64,000 nt of DNA from Polaromonas sp. (lineage in GTDB: Bacteria; Pseudomonadota; Gammaproteobacteria; Burkholderiales; Burkholderiaceae_C): assembly GCA_030654695.1 (NCBI GenBank), contig JAURWY010000011.1, forward strand, positions 62,001 to 126,000. The letters run 5' to 3'. The translations under genes and the position numbers were made by a program. The first letter of the stretch is position 1. Each line of letters starts with the position of its first letter. The notes beneath the pieces are model-generated. The model was not told where the DNA came from, searched no databases, and was given only the letters and a program-made list of their open reading frames with translations. Below, piece by piece: positions 50,702-61,537 of this stretch.

Positions 50702-50857
50702 TCACGACGCGGCCAAGTTGTTATTTGCATCCGATTCGGGCGGCAACCCAGCCGGAAGGCACATTTTTTCGCCGTCCCACACTTGACCGCACCAGCAGAC
50801 ACCTTCTGCGTCAATGAGGCAGGTGCCGGTTCCACAACAACGTTCGTCATCTTGCAT
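50702..50857 (-). CDS. Small cysteine-rich conserved protein
   Basis: 51 residues from an ATG at 50857: it starts MQDDERCCGTGTCLIDAEG, continues with VCWCGQVWDGEKMC, and has an acidic/Asn tail. Six cysteines in CC-x4-C, C-x-C and C suggest a bound metal. Another reading frame over the same bases is longer but lacks this clear pattern. It opens the unit that runs through the TIGR03643 protein and photolyase to DUF2256. Function unknown. Confidence 0.65.
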   Translation of the reverse strand: MQDDERCCGTGTCLIDAEGVCWCGQVWDGEKMCLPAGLPPESDANNNLAAS

Positions 50858-51091
50858 AAATTTCCAATAGAAACATTCGGCGATATTTTCTCCATTTCCG
50901 CATACCGCGGAATGCCTTGAGGTTATTCACGGAGCGTACTTCAGACCCCTCTGTGGCTGAGCATTGACAAGACAGACTCGGGGTAAATACTGATCAAAAT
51001 ACACGCTCTTTTACTTTACTTCTAAATTATTTAAAACTACATTACATTCATATTCAGTCGGGGCAAAGTAGCCTGAAACGAAAGAAATGTG

Positions 51092-53443
51092 ATGAAGATT
51101 GTGTGCATTGGCGGCGGGCCTTCTGGCCTGTATTTCGCTTTGTTGATGAAGCAAAACAACCCCTTGCACGACATCACGGTGGTCGAGCGCAACAAGCCCT
51201 ATGACACCTTTGGCTGGGGCGTCGTGTTTTCGGATGCCACCATGGACAACATGCGGATTCATGACCCGCAATCCGCGGCGGAAATCCAACAGGCCTTCAA
51301 CCACTGGGATGACATTGAGCTTGAGTTCAAGGGGCAACGCATCCGTTCCGGCGGGCACGGCTTTGTGGGTATTGGCCGCAAGAAGCTCTTAAATATATTG
51401 CAAGTACGCTGCGAGGCTTTGGGCGTCAAGCTTGAGTTTGAGACCGATGCCGAGAGCGATTTGCAGTACCCCGATGCAGACCTTGTCATCGCCAGTGATG
51501 GCATCAATTCGCGCATCCGGACCAATTACCAGGACATTTTCAAACCCGACATTGTGGTGCGCCCTAACCGCTTCATCTGGCTGGGCACGCACAAACTGTT
51601 CGACGCTTTTACCTTTGCGTTTGAAAAGACTGAACACGGCTGGTTCCAGTCGCATATTTACAAGTTTGACGACACCACGACCACCTTTATTGTGGAATGC
51701 CCGGAGCATGTCTGGCTGGCGCACGGACTGGACACTGCGGACCAAGAAGCTTCAATTGCTTTTTGTGAAAAGGTCTTTGCCAAAACGCTGGACGGTGCCA
51801 AGCTGATGACCAATGCGAGGCATCTGCGGGGCTCTGCCTGGCTTAATTTCCAGCGCGTCAAATGCGAGCAGTGGTCCTTGTTCAACGGCAAAAGTCATGT
51901 GGTGCTGATGGGCGACGCGGTGCACACGGCCCACTTTGCGATTGGCTCGGGCACCAAGCTGGCGATTGAAGATGCGATTGTGTTGGCCAATCTGTTCCGC
52001 ACGGATGGGCAAACCCGAGAGGCCATTCCCGGTGTGCTGGAGAAGTACCAGGCGGCACGCAACATTGATGTGCTGCGTTTGCAAAACGCGGCCTGGAACG
52101 CCATGGAGTGGTTCGAGGTGTGTGGCGCGCGTTACTGCGACCAGCTGGAAGGCCCGCAGTTCATGTACTCGATGCTGACCCGCAGCCAACGCATCAGCCA
52201 CGAAAACCTGCGTCTGCGCGATGCCCAATGGCTAGGCGACTTTGAACGCTGGTTTGCCAATCAGGCCGGCATGGCACTTTCGCCAGCGCAAACCGCCCCG
52301 CCCCCGATGTTCACCCCGTACAAGGTTCGCGGTGTCACCCTGAAAAACCGTGTGGTGGTGTCGCCCATGGCCCAGTACTCGGCCATCAACGGCTTGGTCG
52401 GGGATTACCACTTGGTGCATTTGGGTGCGCGTGCCATGGGCGGTGCAGGCCTGGTCTTTGCGGAGATGACCTGTGTCAGCGCCGAGGGACGCATCACGCC
52501 CGGCTGCCCCGGCATGTACACGCCTGAGCACCAGCAGGGATGGAAGCGCATTGTCGATTGGGTGCACGCCCAAACGGATGCAAAGTTCGGGATGCAGATT
52601 GGTCATGCGGGCGCCAAGGCGTCTACGCGTTTGGCTTGGGACGGCATCGACAAACCACTGGCATCGGGCAACTGGCCCATCATGGCCGCGTCGGCGCAGC
52701 AATACTTGGAAGGCGTGAGTCAAACGGCGCACGCGATGAACCGGGCGGACATGGACAGCGTCAAAGCGCAGTTTGTGGCGACGACGCAAGCTGCCGCGGA
52801 GATCGGTGTCGACTGGCTGGAATTGCATTGTGCGCACGGCTACTTGCTCTCAAGCTTTATCTCTCCGTTGACCAATCACCGCACCGATGACTACGGCGGC
52901 AGTCTGGCGAATCGGTTGCGCTACCCGCTAGAAGTGTTTGCCGCTGTGCGGGCCGCATGGCCTGCAGACAAACCGATGTCGGTGCGCATTTCTGCGCACG
53001 ATTGGGTCGAAGGCGGCATCACCCCCGAAGATGCGGTGCAGATCGCACTGGCGTTCAAAGCAGCCGGCGCTGACATGATTGACTGCTCGTCGGGTCAGGT
53101 GAGCAAGAAAGAAAAGCCGGTCTATGGCCGCATGTTTCAAACGCCCTTCTCCGATCGCATTCGCCAAGAGGCGGGCATCGCCACCATCGCCGTCGGGGCG
53201 ATCAGCGAAGCCGACCATGTCAACAGCATCATTGCGGCGGGCCGTGCTGACCTGTGCGCTGTTGCTCGCCCGCATTTGGCCAACCCCGCGTGGACGCTGA
53301 CAGAGGCCGCCAAAATTGGCTATACCGCGCAGCCTTGGCCGCGGCAATACAGTTCAGCCAAACCGCAAATGGAAGCCAATTTCCAGCGTGAAAAAGTGCA
53401 GGCTGCGGCAGGCCTCAGTGCCGTTCGGGCGGCTGAAGCATGA
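51092..53443 (+). CDS. 2-Aminobenzoyl-CoA monooxygenase/reductase (bifunctional flavoprotein)
   Basis: 783 residues from the ATG at 51092; a GTG one codon earlier is possible. Two fused enzymes are visible. Residues 1-390 are a group A flavin monooxygenase ([17 protein letters not shown], later [26 protein letters not shown]). Residues about 400-770 are an old-yellow-enzyme-type reductase ([59 protein letters not shown]). This fusion is known for 2-aminobenzoyl-CoA monooxygenase/reductase and the related salicylyl-CoA 5-hydroxylase. The adjacent CoA ligase and beta-oxidation genes favour the former. First gene of the operon. Confidence 0.88.
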   Translation: MKIVCIGGGPSGLYFALLMKQNNPLHDITVVERNKPYDTFGWGVVFSDATMDNMRIHDPQSAAEIQQAFNHWDDIELEFKGQRIRSGGHGFVGIGRKKLLNILQVRCEALGVKLEFETDAESDLQYPDADLVIASDGINSRIRTNYQDIFKPDIVVRPNRFIWLGTHKLFDAFTFAFEKTEHGWFQSHIYKFDDTTTTFIVECPEHVWLAHGLDTADQEASIAFCEKVFAKTLDGAKLMTNARHLRGSAWLNFQRVKCEQWSLFNGKSHVVLMGDAVHTAHFAIGSGTKLAIEDAIVLANLFRTDGQTREAIPGVLEKYQAARNIDVLRLQNAAWNAMEWFEVCGARYCDQLEGPQFMYSMLTRSQRISHENLRLRDAQWLGDFERWFANQAGMALSPAQTAPPPMFTPYKVRGVTLKNRVVVSPMAQYSAINGLVGDYHLVHLGARAMGGAGLVFAEMTCVSAEGRITPGCPGMYTPEHQQGWKRIVDWVHAQTDAKFGMQIGHAGAKASTRLAWDGIDKPLASGNWPIMAASAQQYLEGVSQTAHAMNRADMDSVKAQFVATTQAAAEIGVDWLELHCAHGYLLSSFISPLTNHRTDDYGGSLANRLRYPLEVFAAVRAAWPADKPMSVRISAHDWVEGGITPEDAVQIALAFKAAGADMIDCSSGQVSKKEKPVYGRMFQTPFSDRIRQEAGIATIAVGAISEADHVNSIIAAGRADLCAVARPHLANPAWTLTEAAKIGYTAQPWPRQYSSAKPQMEANFQREKVQAAAGLSAVRAAEA

Positions 53444-54204
53444 CAGTATCAGGCCATGCGCTGGTCACCGGCGGTGGCAGTGGCATTGGCGCTGCCGTGG
53501 CAAAAACACTGGTTGACGCCGGCCTGCGCGTGACGCTGCTGGGCCGCACCTTGGCGCCCTTGCAACAGCTGGCTGCAGCGCATCCCGGCCACATGGCAGC
53601 GGTGCAAGCAGACGTGACAGATGCTGACGCCGTGGCGATGGCCTTCACGCAAGCGCGGGCGCATTTTGGCCCCATCACGGTCTTGGTCAACAGCGCTGGT
53701 CAGGCCGGCAGTGCGCCGTTTCTCAAGACCGATGCCGCGCTCTGGCAGCAGATGCTGGCTGTCAACCTCACAGGCACGTTTCATTGCACACAGGCCGTGC
53801 TGCCCGATATGTTGCAAGCCGGCTGGGGCCGCATCATCAACATAGCCAGTACAGCTGGGCTGGCAGGCTACGCCTATGTGGCCGCGTACTGCGCCGCCAA
53901 ACATGGCGTGGTGGGACTGACCCGCGCGCTGGCGCTGGAGTTGGCCCGCAAAGGCATCACCGTCAACGCAGTGTGCCCTGGCTACACCGAGACCGAGCTG
54001 TTGCGTGACAGCATTGCCAACGTGATGGCCAAAACCGGCCGCAGCGAAGCCGACGCCCGCGCCGAGTTTGCGGCAGGCAATCCACAAGGCCGTATCGTGC
54101 AGCCCGAAGAAGTGGCCGACACGGTGCGTTGGTTGTGCAGCGCTGGAGCCGCGTCCATCAATGGTCAGTCCATCGCGGTCTGCGGTGGCGAAATCATGAA
54201 CTGA
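53440..54204 (+). CDS. Short-chain dehydrogenase/reductase (probable 3-hydroxyacyl-CoA dehydrogenase)
   Basis: 254 residues. The Rossmann motif is TGGGSGIG at about 10-17, then NSAG, and the catalytic set is [22 protein letters not shown] (Ser, Tyr, Lys as S-x12-Y-x3-K). The C-terminus ends [15 protein letters not shown], as in FabG-like and PhaB-like enzymes. It overlaps the monooxygenase gene by ATGA. In the ring-cleavage route after dearomatisation it would oxidise a hydroxyacyl-CoA intermediate; that step is inferred. Confidence 0.88.
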   Translation: MTVSGHALVTGGGSGIGAAVAKTLVDAGLRVTLLGRTLAPLQQLAAAHPGHMAAVQADVTDADAVAMAFTQARAHFGPITVLVNSAGQAGSAPFLKTDAALWQQMLAVNLTGTFHCTQAVLPDMLQAGWGRIINIASTAGLAGYAYVAAYCAAKHGVVGLTRALALELARKGITVNAVCPGYTETELLRDSIANVMAKTGRSEADARAEFAAGNPQGRIVQPEEVADTVRWLCSAGAASINGQSIAVCGGEIMN

Positions 54205-54210
54205 GCACGG

Positions 54211-54753
54211 ATGAAAAAAGACCTTAGCTTGGCCCTGCTGAATGCGGCTGACGAATTAGGCTACGAAGCCCGCAGCGCCACGGGCGACCATGCGGCATTG
54301 AAATTGTGGTTGCGGATGCTCGCCTGCACGACGCAAATTGAAAGTGAAATTCGACGTCGACTGCGGGCGCGATTCAACACCAGTTTGCCGCGCTTTGACT
54401 ACATGGCGCAGCTCTACCGCACGCCCGAGGGCTTGCGCATGAAAGACCTCTCCAGCCATTTGATGGTGACGGGTGCGAACGTCACGGGCATCACTGACGA
54501 ACTGGAGCGTGATGGGCTGGTGGCAAGGTCGAGCAGCCCAACCGACCGACGCTCACTGATCGTCAACCTCACCACCGAAGGGCGTCGGCAATTTGAAGCC
54601 ATGGCACAAGAGCACGAGCAGTGGATTTTGGAGCTGTTTGCGTGTCTTGGCGCCACAGAACTCTCGCAAACCTACAAGCAATTGGGCACGCTGCGAGTGC
54701 ACACCTTGAAGCAGCAATCCACCGCGATGGCTCCCGCCGTATTAGAAAGCTAA
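54211..54753 (+). CDS. MarR family transcriptional regulator
   Basis: 180 residues. The winged helix-turn-helix core is at about 55-125: [51 protein letters not shown], then the wing [13 protein letters not shown]. Related MarR proteins in CoA-linked aromatic pathways are released by the aryl-CoA. It lies inside the operon (6 bp after the dehydrogenase, 4 bp before the hydratase), so it would be autoregulated. I saw no clear palindrome in the 200 bp before the operon, which is AT-rich. Confidence 0.88.
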   Translation: MKKDLSLALLNAADELGYEARSATGDHAALKLWLRMLACTTQIESEIRRRLRARFNTSLPRFDYMAQLYRTPEGLRMKDLSSHLMVTGANVTGITDELERDGLVARSSSPTDRRSLIVNLTTEGRRQFEAMAQEHEQWILELFACLGATELSQTYKQLGTLRVHTLKQQSTAMAPAVLES

Positions 54754-54757
54754 GCCC

Positions 54758-55618
54758 ATGAACCAAGCCACGACATCGATGGACCCGGCATTGCTGGCCG
54801 GCAACCGCAAGCCTTTGGCGGACTACCGCGCTAGCCATTTTCTGTGGGCCTGCCAAGACGGTGTGGCCACCATCACACTCAATCGGCCTGAGCGCAAGAA
54901 CCCGCTCACCTTCGATTCTTATGCCGAATTACGGGACCTCTTCAGTCAGCTGAAATACGCCTATGACGTCAAAGTCGTGGTGCTGATTGGTGCAGGCGAC
55001 AACTTCTGCTCCGGCGGCGATGTTCATGAAATCATCGGACCCCTGGTGGCCCTAGAAGTCCCTGAGTTGTTGATGTTCACGCGCATGACGGGCGATCTGG
55101 TCAAAGCCATGCGCGCTTGCCCACAACCCATCGTGGCGGCGATTGACGGCATTTGTGCAGGGGCCGGCGCCATCATGGCCATGGCCTCTGATCTGCGACT
55201 GGGAACCGCGCGCAGCAAAACGGCTTTCTTGTTCAACCGTGTTGGTTTGGCCGGTTGCGACATGGGCGCTTGTGCCATATTGCCGCGCATCATCGGTCAA
55301 GGTCGGGCCAGTGACTGGCTTTACAGCGGACGCTCGATTGGCGGTGAAGAGGCTGAGCGCAGTGGTTTCTTGAACCGATTGGTGTCCGCAGACAGCTTGG
55401 CGAACGATGCTCAAGCTTGGGCACGGGACTTGGCCGCTGGCCCTACCTTTGCCAACGGCATCACCAAAACCATGCTGCACCAAGAGTGGAACATGTCGAT
55501 CGACCAAGCCATTGAAGCTGAAGCGCAAGCACAAACCATTTGCATGCTGACCGAAGACTTCCGTCGTGCGTACAACGCCTTTGTGGCCAAGCAGCGCCCT
55601 GCGTTTCAGGGCAACTGA
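54758..55618 (+). CDS. Enoyl-CoA hydratase/isomerase family protein
   Basis: 286 residues with a 30-residue N-terminal extension. The crotonase pattern is [26 protein letters not shown], the oxyanion-hole loop is [15 protein letters not shown], and the second is [23 protein letters not shown]; the helix [24 protein letters not shown] follows. It acts on an unsaturated cyclic or opened CoA ester in the 2-aminobenzoyl-CoA route. Only 4 bp separate it from the MarR gene. Confidence 0.88.
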   Translation: MNQATTSMDPALLAGNRKPLADYRASHFLWACQDGVATITLNRPERKNPLTFDSYAELRDLFSQLKYAYDVKVVVLIGAGDNFCSGGDVHEIIGPLVALEVPELLMFTRMTGDLVKAMRACPQPIVAAIDGICAGAGAIMAMASDLRLGTARSKTAFLFNRVGLAGCDMGACAILPRIIGQGRASDWLYSGRSIGGEEAERSGFLNRLVSADSLANDAQAWARDLAAGPTFANGITKTMLHQEWNMSIDQAIEAEAQAQTICMLTEDFRRAYNAFVAKQRPAFQGN

Positions 55619-55626
55619 GTATCGCC

Positions 55627-56799
55627 ATGAGCAACTTGAACTATCTGCAGTGGCCTTTTTTTGAGGCACCTCATGGCGACTTGGCCCAAGCGCTGGAGAC
55701 ATGGAGCAAGACCCACCTAGGCGGTCCGCACAACCACGATGTGGATACCGAGTGTCGTAATTTAGTGACAGCACTGGGCCAAGGAAACTGGCTGAAATAC
55801 GCCGTGGCAGGGCAAGCCTACGGCGGCGCCAAAGACACGATTGATACCCGCAGCATTTGTCTAATCCGCGAAACACTGGCACGTCACCATGGTTTAGCCG
55901 ATTTTGCCTTTGCGATGCAGGGCTTGGGATCTGGCGCGATCAGCCTGGCCGGCACCGAAGCGCAAAAACAAGCGTATCTGCCACGTGTCGTCGCTGGCGA
56001 GGCGATTGCTGCTTTTGCATTGAGCGAATCCGACGCGGGCTCTGATGTAGCCGCCATGCAGTGCAGCGCACGCATTGAGGGAGATGTCGCGGTCCTCAAT
56101 GGCCGTAAAACCTGGATTTCCAACGGCGGCATTGCCGACTTTTATGTGGTCTTTGCGCGCAGCGGTGAGGCACCGGGCGCGCGTGGCATCAGCGCCTTTA
56201 TCGTCGACGCCTCGACACCCGGTTTCAAGGTTTCAGAACGCATCAACGTGATCGCCCCGCATCCGCTGGGCCAACTGCAGTTTGACGAATGCCGGATCCC
56301 GCTGACGCAACGCATTGGCAGCGGTGGCGAGGGGTTCAAGATCGCCATGCGTACGCTGGACGTCTTCCGTACCTCGGTAGCCGCGGCGGCGCTTGGCTTT
56401 GCGCGCCGGGCGCTGGATGAAGCGCTACAGCACGTGACGCAGCGCAAGATGTTCAATCAAACGCTGGCCGACTTTCAACTCACCCAAGCCAAGCTGGCCC
56501 AGATGGCCACCACCATCGACAGTGCGGCTTTGTTGACCTACCGTGCCGCTTGGCAGCGTGACCAAGGCAGCAATGTCACACGGGAAGCCGCGATGGCCAA
56601 GATGGCCGCCACCGAGGGTGCACAGCATGTGATCGATGCGGCGGTGCAACTCTTTGGGGGACTGGGTGTCGTCAGTGACCACCCGGTAGAGCGGCTGTAC
56701 CGCGAAATCAGAGCACTGCGGATTTACGAAGGGGCGACCGAGGTGCAACAACTTATCATCGCCCGCGACCTGCTGAAAGAAGTGGGTTACCCCCAATGA
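55627..56799 (+). CDS. Acyl-CoA dehydrogenase
   Basis: 390 residues from the ATG at 55627, chosen because it follows the hydratase stop by 8 bp; the open frame extends back into that gene. The FAD site is [16 protein letters not shown] and [17 protein letters not shown]. The C-terminal catalytic Glu is in [14 protein letters not shown]. It probably introduces the double bond in the alicyclic CoA intermediate; it could alternatively be a glutaryl-type enzyme. It overlaps the ligase start by ATGA. Confidence 0.9.
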   Translation: MSNLNYLQWPFFEAPHGDLAQALETWSKTHLGGPHNHDVDTECRNLVTALGQGNWLKYAVAGQAYGGAKDTIDTRSICLIRETLARHHGLADFAFAMQGLGSGAISLAGTEAQKQAYLPRVVAGEAIAAFALSESDAGSDVAAMQCSARIEGDVAVLNGRKTWISNGGIADFYVVFARSGEAPGARGISAFIVDASTPGFKVSERINVIAPHPLGQLQFDECRIPLTQRIGSGGEGFKIAMRTLDVFRTSVAAAALGFARRALDEALQHVTQRKMFNQTLADFQLTQAKLAQMATTIDSAALLTYRAAWQRDQGSNVTREAAMAKMAATEGAQHVIDAAVQLFGGLGVVSDHPVERLYREIRALRIYEGATEVQQLIIARDLLKEVGYPQ

Positions 56800-58403
56800 C
56801 GACCGCCCACTTGGACACCTTCACGCGCGACAACTTGCCGGCGGCAGACTTGCAGCCTGATTTTTTGTTCAAGCTGCCTGAGCTGCAATTCCCAGAACAG
56901 ATGAACTGCGCCAGCGAATTGCTCGACAAGCACATTCTGGAAGGCCGCGGTGACCGTCTGTGTGTTCGCAGCCCCCACGAAACGTGGACATACAAAGACC
57001 TTTTCGACAGGGCCAACCGCATCGCCAACGTCTTGGTCAAAGACATGCGCCTTGTGCCGGGCAATCGCGTTCTACTCCATGCACCCAACACACCGATGAT
57101 GGTGGCCTGCTGGTTCGGCATCGTCAAAGCGGGCGGCGTCGTGGTGGCCACCATGCCGCTGTTACGTGCCAAAGAACTCAAACCGATGCTGGAAATCGGC
57201 CGCATCAGCCATGCCTTTTGCGACGCCAGTCTGACGCAAGAATTGGTCGAAGCAGCGCTCGCTTCTCCTGACTTGAAACACATACGGTACTTCAACAGCG
57301 CAGATCCCGACAGTCTAGAAGCCAGCATGCAAGGCCAGTCGGTTGATTTTGAAAACTGCAACACAGCCGCTGACGACACTTGCTTGATCGGCTTTACCAG
57401 CGGCACCACCGGCATCCCCAAAGCCACCCTGCACTTTCACCGCGATGTCATGGCGATTTGTGCTTGCTGGCCCCGCTCGGTACTCAAGGCGCGCGAAGAC
57501 GATGTGTTTATCGGCAGTCCGCCACTGGGATTCACGTTTGGCCTGGGTGGCATGGTGTTGTTTCCGATGTCGATCGGCGCTTCGACCGTGCTGCTGGAAA
57601 AAGCCGGTCCGCCACAACTGCTGGAAGGCATCCGCCAGTACGGAGCGACTGTTCTGTTCACAGCGCCGACGTCATACCGGACATTAGCGGCGCACGGTGC
57701 CGAGTTGCGCCAGACGCGCCTGCGCAAATGCGTGTCAGCCGGTGAAGCCTTGCCAGCCAGCACCCGCCAACAATGGCACGATGCCACCGGCATTGAATTG
57801 ATCGATGGCATTGGCGCCACTGAAATGCTGCACATCTTTATTTCTGCCGATGAGCAAGAGGCGCGCCCCGGCGCGACTGGCAAAGTGGTGCCCGGATACG
57901 AGGCCTGCGTGGTGGATGACGAGGGCCAAGCCGTTGCTCCAGGCACCATCGGAAAACTAGCCGTGCGCGGACCCACCGGTTGCCGCTACCTGCGCGATGA
58001 GCGCCAACGTGACTACGTTAAGAACGGCTGGAACCTCACTGGCGATGCCTATCTGATGGATGCGGATGGCTACTTTTACTATCAGTCGCGCACCGATGAC
58101 ATGATCATTTCAGCCGGCTACAACATTGCCGCTCCTGAGGTCGAAGAAGGTTTGATGATGCACGCGGCGGTGGCAGAATGCGCCGTGATTGGTGTCCCGG
58201 ATGAAGAGCGCGGCCAGATCGTTAAGGCCTTTGTGGTGCTGCATCCCGGGCACGCAGACGACTCTAGAATGGCGAAAGAGTTGCAAGACTTCGTCAAGAA
58301 AACCATTGCCCCGTACAAGTACCCCCGTGCGGTTGAATTTCTACAGAAATTACCGCGCACCCAAACAGGAAAATTGCAGCGATTCAAGCTGCGCGAGTCC
58401 TGA
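56796..58403 (+). CDS. 2-Aminobenzoate-CoA ligase (benzoate-CoA ligase family)
   Basis: 535 residues of the ANL superfamily. The phosphate loop is [17 protein letters not shown] (about 199-215), then [46 protein letters not shown], and the adenylation Lys is in [12 protein letters not shown]. The closest character is of benzoate/2-aminobenzoate ligases (543-residue class). It activates anthranilate with ATP and CoA, giving the substrate of the first enzyme in the operon. The exact acid is inferred from the neighbours. Confidence 0.9.
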   Translation: MTTAHLDTFTRDNLPAADLQPDFLFKLPELQFPEQMNCASELLDKHILEGRGDRLCVRSPHETWTYKDLFDRANRIANVLVKDMRLVPGNRVLLHAPNTPMMVACWFGIVKAGGVVVATMPLLRAKELKPMLEIGRISHAFCDASLTQELVEAALASPDLKHIRYFNSADPDSLEASMQGQSVDFENCNTAADDTCLIGFTSGTTGIPKATLHFHRDVMAICACWPRSVLKAREDDVFIGSPPLGFTFGLGGMVLFPMSIGASTVLLEKAGPPQLLEGIRQYGATVLFTAPTSYRTLAAHGAELRQTRLRKCVSAGEALPASTRQQWHDATGIELIDGIGATEMLHIFISADEQEARPGATGKVVPGYEACVVDDEGQAVAPGTIGKLAVRGPTGCRYLRDERQRDYVKNGWNLTGDAYLMDADGYFYYQSRTDDMIISAGYNIAAPEVEEGLMMHAAVAECAVIGVPDEERGQIVKAFVVLHPGHADDSRMAKELQDFVKKTIAPYKYPRAVEFLQKLPRTQTGKLQRFKLRES

Positions 58404-58456
58404 ACCCGCCTTATTGACCCGAAGTGAATGCCTCCCCCAACGAAAGGAAGATTGCT

Positions 58457-59641
58457 ATGTTTTCAAAGTTCTTACGCAACGCGATAGTTTGCGCTGCAAT
58501 CGGTGTCGCCCTAGCGGCCTCGGCGCAGTCCACCGAACCGGTGAAAGTTGGTTTTCTGAGCACGTTGTCGGGTCCGGGCGCCGGACTCGGCGTGGACATT
58601 CGCGACGGCTTCCAGCTGGCCGTGAAACTGGCGGGCAACAAGCTTGGTGGCCGGCCCGCAGAGATCATCATTGCGGACGACCAAGCCAGCCCCGATGTCG
58701 GTCGCCAAGCCGCTGACCGTCTGGTCAAGCGCGACAAGGTTGACTTCATGACCGGCGTGGTGTTTTCCAATGTAATGCTGGCTGTGGGCACGCCGACCTT
58801 TGCCTCGCAGACCTTCTACATCAGCGCCAATGCCGGCCCCTCGCAATACGCGGGTGACCAGTGCAACCCTTACTTCTTCAGCGCTTCTTGGCAGAACGAC
58901 AATCTGCACGAGGCCGCTGGCCAAGTCGTGCAAGAAAAAGGCTTCAAGCGCGTGGCGGTGATTGCCCCCAACTACCCCGCAGGAAAAGATGCGATCACTG
59001 GCTTCAAGCGTTTTTACAAAGGCGAAATTGCCTCAGAAACCTTGCCAGCCCTGAACCAGCTGAACTACGGCACCGAAATCTCTCAGTTACGCGCCTCTAA
59101 GCCTGACGCGGTTTACATCTTTCTGCCAGGCGGCATGGGCATCAACTTCATCAAACAGTTTGTGGCGGCCGGCCTGTCCAAAGACATGACACTGTTTGCA
59201 CCGGGCTTTTCGGGTGACGAGGACGTGATCAAGGCCGTGGGCGAGTCGATGCTTGGCATGTTCAACACCAGCCAGTGGGGTCACGACATGAACAACCCGG
59301 CCAACAAACGCTTTGTGGCTGAGTTCGAAAAAGAATATGGCCGCCTGCCGTCGCTGTATGCGGCTCAGGGCTATGACGCGGCACTGCTGATCAACGCCGC
59401 CGTGCGCGACAGCAAGGGCCAACTCAGCGACAAGGCCGCCGTGCGCAAAGCGCTGCAAGCGGCCAAGTTCGACTCAGTGCGTGGGTCTTTCAAATTCAAT
59501 AAAAACCAGTTCCCGATTCAGGACTACTACCTGCGCGTGATCGTCAAGGACGCCAAAGGCCGTGTGACCAACCGCACCTTGGGAACTGTTCTGAAGAACC
59601 ATGCTGACGCCTACGTTGGCAGCTGCAAAATGCCGGGCTGA
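58457..59641 (+). CDS. ABC transporter substrate-binding protein (aromatic acid, LivK type)
   Basis: 394 residues from the ATG at 58457, preceded by AAGGAAG; a GTG further upstream is unlikely. A signal peptide (NAIVCAAIGVALAASAQS) leads into a Peripla_BP_6 domain (KVGFLSTLSGPGAGLGVDIRDGFQLAVKLAGNKLGG, then IIADDQASPDVGRQAADRLV). Proteins of this group next to aryl-CoA ligases bind benzoate-like acids. It sits between the ligase and the permease genes, so 2-aminobenzoate is the likely ligand. Confidence 0.9.
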   Translation: MFSKFLRNAIVCAAIGVALAASAQSTEPVKVGFLSTLSGPGAGLGVDIRDGFQLAVKLAGNKLGGRPAEIIIADDQASPDVGRQAADRLVKRDKVDFMTGVVFSNVMLAVGTPTFASQTFYISANAGPSQYAGDQCNPYFFSASWQNDNLHEAAGQVVQEKGFKRVAVIAPNYPAGKDAITGFKRFYKGEIASETLPALNQLNYGTEISQLRASKPDAVYIFLPGGMGINFIKQFVAAGLSKDMTLFAPGFSGDEDVIKAVGESMLGMFNTSQWGHDMNNPANKRFVAEFEKEYGRLPSLYAAQGYDAALLINAAVRDSKGQLSDKAAVRKALQAAKFDSVRGSFKFNKNQFPIQDYYLRVIVKDAKGRVTNRTLGTVLKNHADAYVGSCKMPG

Positions 59642-59643
59642 AC

Positions 59644-60564
59644 TTGAACCAAGTCTTGCTGCTTGAGCAAGCCTTGAATGGCTTGCAGTTCGGCCTCATG
59701 CTGTTTTTGCTAGCGGCCGGTCTGACGCTGGTATTCGGCATCATGGACATGATCAATTTGGCCCATGGCTCGCTGTACATGGTCGGGGCTTACTTGATTG
59801 CGAGCATCACGGCGGCCACCGGCAATTACTGGTGGGGCTTGCTGTTTGGCGTGATGGGTGCGGCGGCCTTTGGCGCGCTTCTAGAAGTGACTATTCTTCG
59901 GCGCTTTTACCAACGTGACCACTTGTCGCAGGTGCTCGGTACCTTCGCGATTTTGCTGATTTGCAATGAAGGCGTGCGCTTGATCTGGGGCTCCCAACCC
60001 GTGGCTCTGAGCACACCGGACAGCCTGTCGGGTCCGGTCGAAATCTTCAGCGGGTTTTATTACGCTTCGTTCAGTTTGTTCATCATTGGCGTTGGCCTGT
60101 TGGTGGCGCTCTTGATGTACGTGGTGATCACCCGCACACGGCTGGGCATGCAAGTGCGTGCAGGGGCAGCCAACCGCGAAATGGCGATGGCCATGGGTGT
60201 CGATGTTCAAAAACTCTTCACCGCAGTCTTTGCGGCAGGCGCTGCCTTGTGCGGCGTGGCGGGCGGCATGTTGGGCCCGGTGATGGCCGTGCAAGTGGGC
60301 ATGGGCGAGAGCATTCTGATCGTCGCTTTTGTCGTCATCGTCATTGGTGGCATTGGCTCTATTCGTGGGGCATTTTTAGGGGCACTGTTTGTCGGCATCA
60401 TTGACACCGCGGGACGCACGTTTATGCCGATGCTGTTTGCCCAACTGATGTCGCCCGAGGCGGCGGCGAATGCCGCCCCCGCCGTGGCATCAGTGTTGAT
60501 TTACCTGTTGATGGCCACCGTGCTTTTTTTCAAGCCACGCGGCTTGTTTCCTGTCCATGGATAA
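59644..60564 (+). CDS. ABC transporter permease LivH-type (aromatic acid uptake)
   Basis: 306 residues if translation starts at the TTG at 59644, two bases after the previous stop. The first ATG is 18 codons in, inside the first membrane segment, so the TTG is preferred. The family stretch MLFLLAAGLTLVFGIMDMINLAHGSLYMVGAYL is at about 19-51 and GGIGSIRGAFLGALFVG near 240. It works with the next permease and the binding protein. Confidence 0.9.
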   Translation: MNQVLLLEQALNGLQFGLMLFLLAAGLTLVFGIMDMINLAHGSLYMVGAYLIASITAATGNYWWGLLFGVMGAAAFGALLEVTILRRFYQRDHLSQVLGTFAILLICNEGVRLIWGSQPVALSTPDSLSGPVEIFSGFYYASFSLFIIGVGLLVALLMYVVITRTRLGMQVRAGAANREMAMAMGVDVQKLFTAVFAAGAALCGVAGGMLGPVMAVQVGMGESILIVAFVVIVIGGIGSIRGAFLGALFVGIIDTAGRTFMPMLFAQLMSPEAAANAAPAVASVLIYLLMATVLFFKPRGLFPVHG

Positions 60565-61537
60565 GAAGATGGATCAGGATAAGGCCGCCGGTATTTTGGA
60601 CCACCGGCTGCATTGGCGCTGGGCTTTGCCGGCGCTGCTGCTGCTGCTGGCTTTCCCGCTGCTGGCCAGTGCCGCCGATGCTGAGTTTTATGTCACGCTG
60701 GCGAGTCGCATCCTGATCTTTGCGCTGGCGGCGACCAGCCTGAATTTGATTTTGGGCTTTGGCGGCATGGTGAGTTTTGGTCACGCGGCCTTCATGGGCG
60801 TGGGTGCTTATGCGGTGGCCATCGCCATGCAACAGGGTCTGGGCAACGCATGGCTGGTCTGGCCGTTGGCGATGGGACTGAGTGCGCTGTTTGCGTTGCT
60901 GATCGGTGCCATCAGTCTGCGCACCCAAGGCGTTTACTTCATCATGATCACGCTGGCCTTTGCCCAGATGCTGTATTTTTTGGCGATCTCGATCAAAGCC
61001 TACGGCGGTGATGATGGGCTCCAAATGTCGGCACGATCAGCCATCGGTGGCAGCGTCGATCTGACGCATGACAGGGATTTTTATTACGTCACACTGTTGC
61101 TGGTCGTGTTGTCGATCTATGCTGTGGCTCGCTTGCTCAATGCCCGTTTCGGTCATGTGTTGCAAGCCATTCGTGAAAATGAAACCCGCATGACGGCGAT
61201 TGGTTTTCCGGTCTACCGCTACAAGCTGGTGGCCTTCACGCTGGCGGGCGCGATGGCTGGGTTGTCGGGTGTTTTGCTCGCCAATTTAGGCGGCTTCGTG
61301 AGCCCGTCTATCATGCAGTGGAGTCAGTCGGGCATGTTGATGGTGATGGTGATATTGGGGGGGGTTGGCTACCTGTATGGTGGCTTTTTGGGAGCCGTTT
61401 TTTTCTTGCTGCTTGAAGAGCTTTTAAGCCACTACACCATCCATTGGCAGTTGGGTTTGGGTCTTGTGCTGTTGTTGGTGGTGCTGGTCGCGCCGAACGG
61501 TCTGGCCAGTTTGATCAAAGCGCGGAAGGCTAACTGA
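60557..61537 (+). CDS. ABC transporter permease LivM-type (aromatic acid uptake)
   Basis: 326 residues, overlapping the previous gene by 8 bp. The LivM signature is TSLNLILGFGGMVSFGHAAFMGVGAYAVAIA near residue 60, followed by ISLRTQGVYFIMITLAFAQMLYF and RENETRMTAIGFPVYRYKLVAF. The C-terminal GGVGYLYGGFLGAVFFLLLEE is typical. It is the second channel subunit; its stop overlaps the ATPase start. Confidence 0.92.
   Translation: MDKKMDQDKAAGILDHRLHWRWALPALLLLLAFPLLASAADAEFYVTLASRILIFALAATSLNLILGFGGMVSFGHAAFMGVGAYAVAIAMQQGLGNAWLVWPLAMGLSALFALLIGAISLRTQGVYFIMITLAFAQMLYFLAISIKAYGGDDGLQMSARSAIGGSVDLTHDRDFYYVTLLLVVLSIYAVARLLNARFGHVLQAIRENETRMTAIGFPVYRYKLVAFTLAGAMAGLSGVLLANLGGFVSPSIMQWSQSGMLMVMVILGGVGYLYGGFLGAVFFLLLEELLSHYTIHWQLGLGLVLLLVVLVAPNGLASLIKARKAN

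Noticed and set aside
50899-50915. TTCCGC/GCGGAA inverted arms upstream of the Cys-rich small gene
   Set aside because: Imperfect and short; not enough to call a regulatory site.
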